64,000 nt of DNA from Bacteroidota bacterium. Lineage in GTDB: Bacteria; Bacteroidota; Bacteroidia; Chitinophagales; Chitinophagaceae. A model generated the notes under the pieces. It saw only the letters and a program-made list of their open reading frames with translations, ran no database searches and was not told the origin of the DNA. This document shows, one piece after another, positions 61,027 to 64,000 of the stretch; within the stretch, counting starts at the first letter, position 1, and every line of letters begins with the position of its first letter. The stretch spans positions 5,001-69,000 of the forward strand of contig JAKQGX010000003.1 in the NCBI GenBank assembly GCA_029573235.1, given 5' to 3'. Both the position numbers and the translations under genes were made by a program.

Positions 61027-61157
61027 ACAAGGCTCAACGAAAATAATTCTATAGAACATTTGTGTGAATAACCCAACATTACATCAAGTAGGAAACCCAT
61101 GAAAACTATTTCAACCTATATGCTTCCCCCAATATTTTAACTACAAAATTTCTTACA

Positions 61158-61730
61158 GTGGGTATCCGTTTTTTTACTGCCGAGAATAGAAATACGATTG
61201 AGTGGAGTGGTGGCACCAGCACCGAGTTATTTCTTCATCCGCAGGGTGGAAGTTTTGCGGAGCGACGTTTTCAATTCCGCATCAGCACCGCTACCGTAGT
61301 TGCAGATACGGCTACGTTTACAAGATTGGAAGGGGTGACGCGCCATCTTATGATAATAAACGGAAATTTGGAATTGACCCACGAAGGGCATTACTCCAAA
61401 TACCTTCAACCTTATGAGCAAGATACCTTCCCCGGCGAATGGACAACCCACAGCAAGGGAGCCGTTACCGATTTTAACCTGATGCTAAAGGATGGACTTT
61501 CCGGCTCTTTGCAACATATTCGATTAGAAAAAAATCAAGGTCAATCTTTTGCTGCTACGACACTTCACTACTTTCTTTACCTGGTTACCGGTAAGGCTAC
61601 TACCCAAAAGGGTGACGTAATCAAGGCTACCGATTTACTGCAAATAGAACTTGGAGGCAGCTTGTACATTGAGGCAACAGACCCTTGCCATATAATCGTT
61701 ATAGCGGTGCATGGTGCTACTAACCATTGA
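61158..61730 (+). CDS. HutD/Ves family protein (GTG start)
   Basis: NTIEWSGGTSTELFLHPQGGSFAERRFQFRISTATVVADTATFTRLEGVTRHLMIINGNLELTHEG resembles the HutD/Ves cupin pattern. Confidence 0.85.
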   Translation: MGIRFFTAENRNTIEWSGGTSTELFLHPQGGSFAERRFQFRISTATVVADTATFTRLEGVTRHLMIINGNLELTHEGHYSKYLQPYEQDTFPGEWTTHSKGAVTDFNLMLKDGLSGSLQHIRLEKNQGQSFAATTLHYFLYLVTGKATTQKGDVIKATDLLQIELGGSLYIEATDPCHIIVIAVHGATNH

Positions 61731-61855
61731 TGCGTCTAACTCAGCAAGCCTTCTTTTGCAGACCTTAATTCTGTTGAAAAATATCTTTGCATGAATAGAA
61801 ATTGCTGCATCAAAAGAGTGTTTCTTCTTGTATCATCAGAAAAAAACGGGGCTTG

Positions 61856-62335
61856 TTATACCTTCTTTTTTATGGGTACCCAAATGGTTTCCTCCGAATC
61901 AGGATCGTTGTTTTTGTAGTGCTCGCCCAGCACTTCAAAATGTGGACGGTCATCCAACACATAGTCTGACTGGGGCAACCATGTTCCATAGATGTATTGA
62001 AAAATGGTGTTGTCGGTATTCAGACCTTTATAGTCAAAGACAGCATAAGGCCCGCCGGGCAAAATAAATGTTTCTATTTCGTTGGGCAGGTTATCAAAGT
62101 CGGATACTTCAACGGTTGCCCAGCGATCAAACTCTCGGGTGGGTGTAAAATCGGTAAAATGATTCGGTTTGTAAATGGCTAAAGAAAGGAGCTCATTTGT
62201 CAGGTGGTGGGTTATCTCTTTTCGCTTGGGCATAAAACGTTGCCATAGTTCGCTAATACGGTACTGAGCAAGGCTCATGGTCTGCCGCATACCTACTAAT
62301 TTTTTCTCGGCTATGATTACTATTCTTGGTGTCAT
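61856..62335 (-). CDS. GyrI-like / AraC effector-binding domain protein
   Basis: RIVIIAEKKLVGMRQTMSLAQYRISELWQRFMPKRKEI...FDRWATVEVSDFDNLPNEIETFILPGGPYAVFDYKG...FQYIYGTWLPQSDYVLDDRPHFEVLGE. Confidence 0.9.
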   Translation of the reverse strand: MTPRIVIIAEKKLVGMRQTMSLAQYRISELWQRFMPKRKEITHHLTNELLSLAIYKPNHFTDFTPTREFDRWATVEVSDFDNLPNEIETFILPGGPYAVFDYKGLNTDNTIFQYIYGTWLPQSDYVLDDRPHFEVLGEHYKNNDPDSEETIWVPIKKKV

Positions 62336-62937
62336 TCTTCTATTTCAATATCGTATTTATGTAACAATCCGGCTATGCCCCCTACGGAAAACTTTGCTTT
62401 TTTAATACGGTTTATTTCCGGGTCAAAGGAATAATGGTAGGCTGTACGAAGGTCGGCTTTCTCGAGTAAGGTACGGTCAAAATGGGCTAGTAGCAAATTG
62501 CAGTTGTCAAATACCGCACCGGTCAAATCGGCTTCTGCAAAATCTACTTCTTGCAATTGCGAATCTTTGAAAACTGTCTTCTTTATTTTCAGCTTGTAAA
62601 ATGAAGTATGCTGAAGCTGGCAACCCTCAAATGAAAACGAAAGCCCAAACTCATTACACACATCAAACCGAAGACCCAGCATTTTGCAATTGTAGAATGT
62701 TACATCCTGGAAAGTAGTCTTGTTTAAGGTTACCAAACTGAGGTTGCAATCTTTAAAAACACAGTCTATAAACTTGTATCCCGATAGGTTGCTTTCTGCC
62801 AATTGGCAACTGTTGAAAGTGCAGTTTTCATATTCACCTTTCGGTAGCAAACTGCACTTGTCAATTAGCTTGTCTATAAATAATGATTCGGGCATGGGTT
62901 CGTTTGTCTTAAAGCCTATCCAAGCATTTCTTTCCAA
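62332..62937 (-). CDS. Pentapeptide repeat protein (Qnr/McbG-like)
   Basis: Successive A(D/N)LxX-type units: CTFNSCQLAESNLSGYKFIDCVFKDCNLSLVTLNKTTFQDVTFYNCKML... and DFAEADLTGAVFDNCNLLLAHFDRTLLEKADLRTA. Start may be internal (MPESLFIDK, about 62895). Confidence 0.9.
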   Translation of the reverse strand: MERNAWIGFKTNEPMPESLFIDKLIDKCSLLPKGEYENCTFNSCQLAESNLSGYKFIDCVFKDCNLSLVTLNKTTFQDVTFYNCKMLGLRFDVCNEFGLSFSFEGCQLQHTSFYKLKIKKTVFKDSQLQEVDFAEADLTGAVFDNCNLLLAHFDRTLLEKADLRTAYHYSFDPEINRIKKAKFSVGGIAGLLHKYDIEIEE

Positions 62938-62980
62938 CTATCTCTCTCATAAAAAACCTAGCCGTTTTTCAAAGAAATTA

Positions 62981-63997
62981 TCAATAGGTAATCAACTGTT
63001 CTTTGTATTCAGGCAAGGCTCTAAACTCGTATTGTTGGTTGCGGAGTTGCGGTTCAAAACCCGCTTCCCGTATGGCTTCTTGAATACCCTTTGCCGTAAA
63101 GCGATGCTTGGAGCCGGCAGCACTCACCACGTTTTCTTCAATCATGATTGAGCCAAAATCGTTGGCACCGGCGTAGAGGCACAATTGTGCGATGGGCTTG
63201 CCTACCGTCAACCAAGAAGCTTGAATGTTTTTGATATTGGGCAACATAATGCGGCTGAGGGCTATCATTCGGATATACTCTTCGGGGGTTGTGTTGTTTT
63301 TGGTTCCTCGAATGCGGTTCAACAAGGTGTCCACATCCTGAAAAGTCCAAGGGATAAAGGCGATGAATCCTTTGGCACCTTCCGGTTTTTTGGCTTGTAC
63401 TTCGCGCAATTTCACCAAGTGCTCCATGCGCTCTGCAATGGTTTCTACATGCCCCAGCATCATGGTGGCGGTGGTGGTCAATCCTATCTTGTGTGCTTCA
63501 TGCATAATGTCCAACCATTCTTGTGCGCTGCATTTTCCTTTTGAAATCAAGCGACGCACACGGTCGTTGAGAATTTCGGCACCTGGGCCGGGCATACTGT
63601 CCATACCGGATTCCTTCAATGCCATCAACGCTTCTCGATGAGATATCTTGGAAACCTTGCAAATATGTGCTAACTCCGGCGGGCCAAGGGCATGCAGCTT
63701 CAGATTTGGATACATTTCCTTCAACTTGCGGAACAAGTCGGTGTAGTAATCAATTCCCAATTCCGGGTGATGCCCTCCTTGCAAAAGTAGCTGCTCACCG
63801 CCATATTGAAAGGTTTCTTCAATTTTTTCACGGTATGTTTCGATATCGGTAATGTACGACTCACTATGACCGGGGATGCGGTAGAAATTGCAGAATTTGC
63901 AATTAGCTACACATACATTGGTCGTGTTCATATTCCGGTCAATAATCCAGGTGACCTTCCCATGAGGCACTTGCTTTTTGCGCAACTCATTAGCCAC
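62981..63997 (-). CDS. mqnC: Cyclic dehypoxanthinyl futalosine synthase (partial, continues past the window edge)
   Basis: Radical SAM CxxxCxxC in NTTNVCVANCKFCNFYRIPGHSESYI; QGGHHPELGIDYYTDLFR; TTATMMLGHVETIAERMEHL; FIPWTFQ; GANDFGSIMIEENVVSAAG. The ORF runs to the window end, so the N-terminus is probably missing. Confidence 0.9.
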   Translation of the reverse strand: MANELRKKQVPHGKVTWIIDRNMNTTNVCVANCKFCNFYRIPGHSESYITDIETYREKIEETFQYGGEQLLLQGGHHPELGIDYYTDLFRKLKEMYPNLKLHALGPPELAHICKVSKISHREALMALKESGMDSMPGPGAEILNDRVRRLISKGKCSAQEWLDIMHEAHKIGLTTTATMMLGHVETIAERMEHLVKLREVQAKKPEGAKGFIAFIPWTFQDVDTLLNRIRGTKNNTTPEEYIRMIALSRIMLPNIKNIQASWLTVGKPIAQLCLYAGANDFGSIMIEENVVSAAGSKHRFTAKGIQEAIREAGFEPQLRNQQYEFRALPEYKEQLITY

Positions 63998-64000
63998 ATA

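Noticed and set aside
14171-61730. Ammonia-lyase plus HutD as parts of one hut system
   Set aside because: They are about 45 kb apart with no hutU/I/G and the lyase looks TAL-like, so grouping is unsupported.
61782-61789. TATCTTTG as an orphan promoter on the plus strand
   Set aside because: Nearest TTG is about 23 nt away, outside usual spacing, and only a short unsupported ORF antisense to the GyrI-like gene follows.

Overview
The window looks like a chromosomal segment of a Bacteroidota bacterium, plausibly Chitinophagaceae-like. The taxonomic call is inferred from LpxC-FabZ and MurF-Alr fusions, GldF/GldG, a T9SS sorting domain, TAnnTTTG promoter-like boxes and futalosine-pathway MqnC. 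Most of it is ordinary core genome: fusA, tRNA-Trp-secE-nusG, rimP-nusA-infB, lpxD/lpxC-fabZ/lpxA, murF-alr, gldFG, sbcCD, a UvrD/PcrA helicase and an RND efflux operon. I found no CRISPR array, transposase, prophage or canonical restriction/toxin cassette. The items most worth a second look are: (1) a translationally coupled pentapeptide-repeat + GyrI-like pair (61856-62937), next to a GNAT gene preceded by a structured, cassette-like intergenic element (60268-60416); (2) a PIF1-type helicase with RecQ-like C-terminal modules, downstream of an EVE-domain gene; (3) a stand-alone ammonia-lyase that looks more like a tyrosine ammonia-lyase than HutH; (4) a GH3-beta-lactamase fusion gene downstream of an orphan Dam-like methylase; (5) a T9SS surface protein with mosaic 405-nt and near-identical 207-nt tandem repeats; (6) translation operons broken relative to the usual order. 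I saw no single convincing new multi-gene system; items 1 and 2 are the best candidates, and both are hypotheses. All calls come from reading sequence and motifs; no database search was run.
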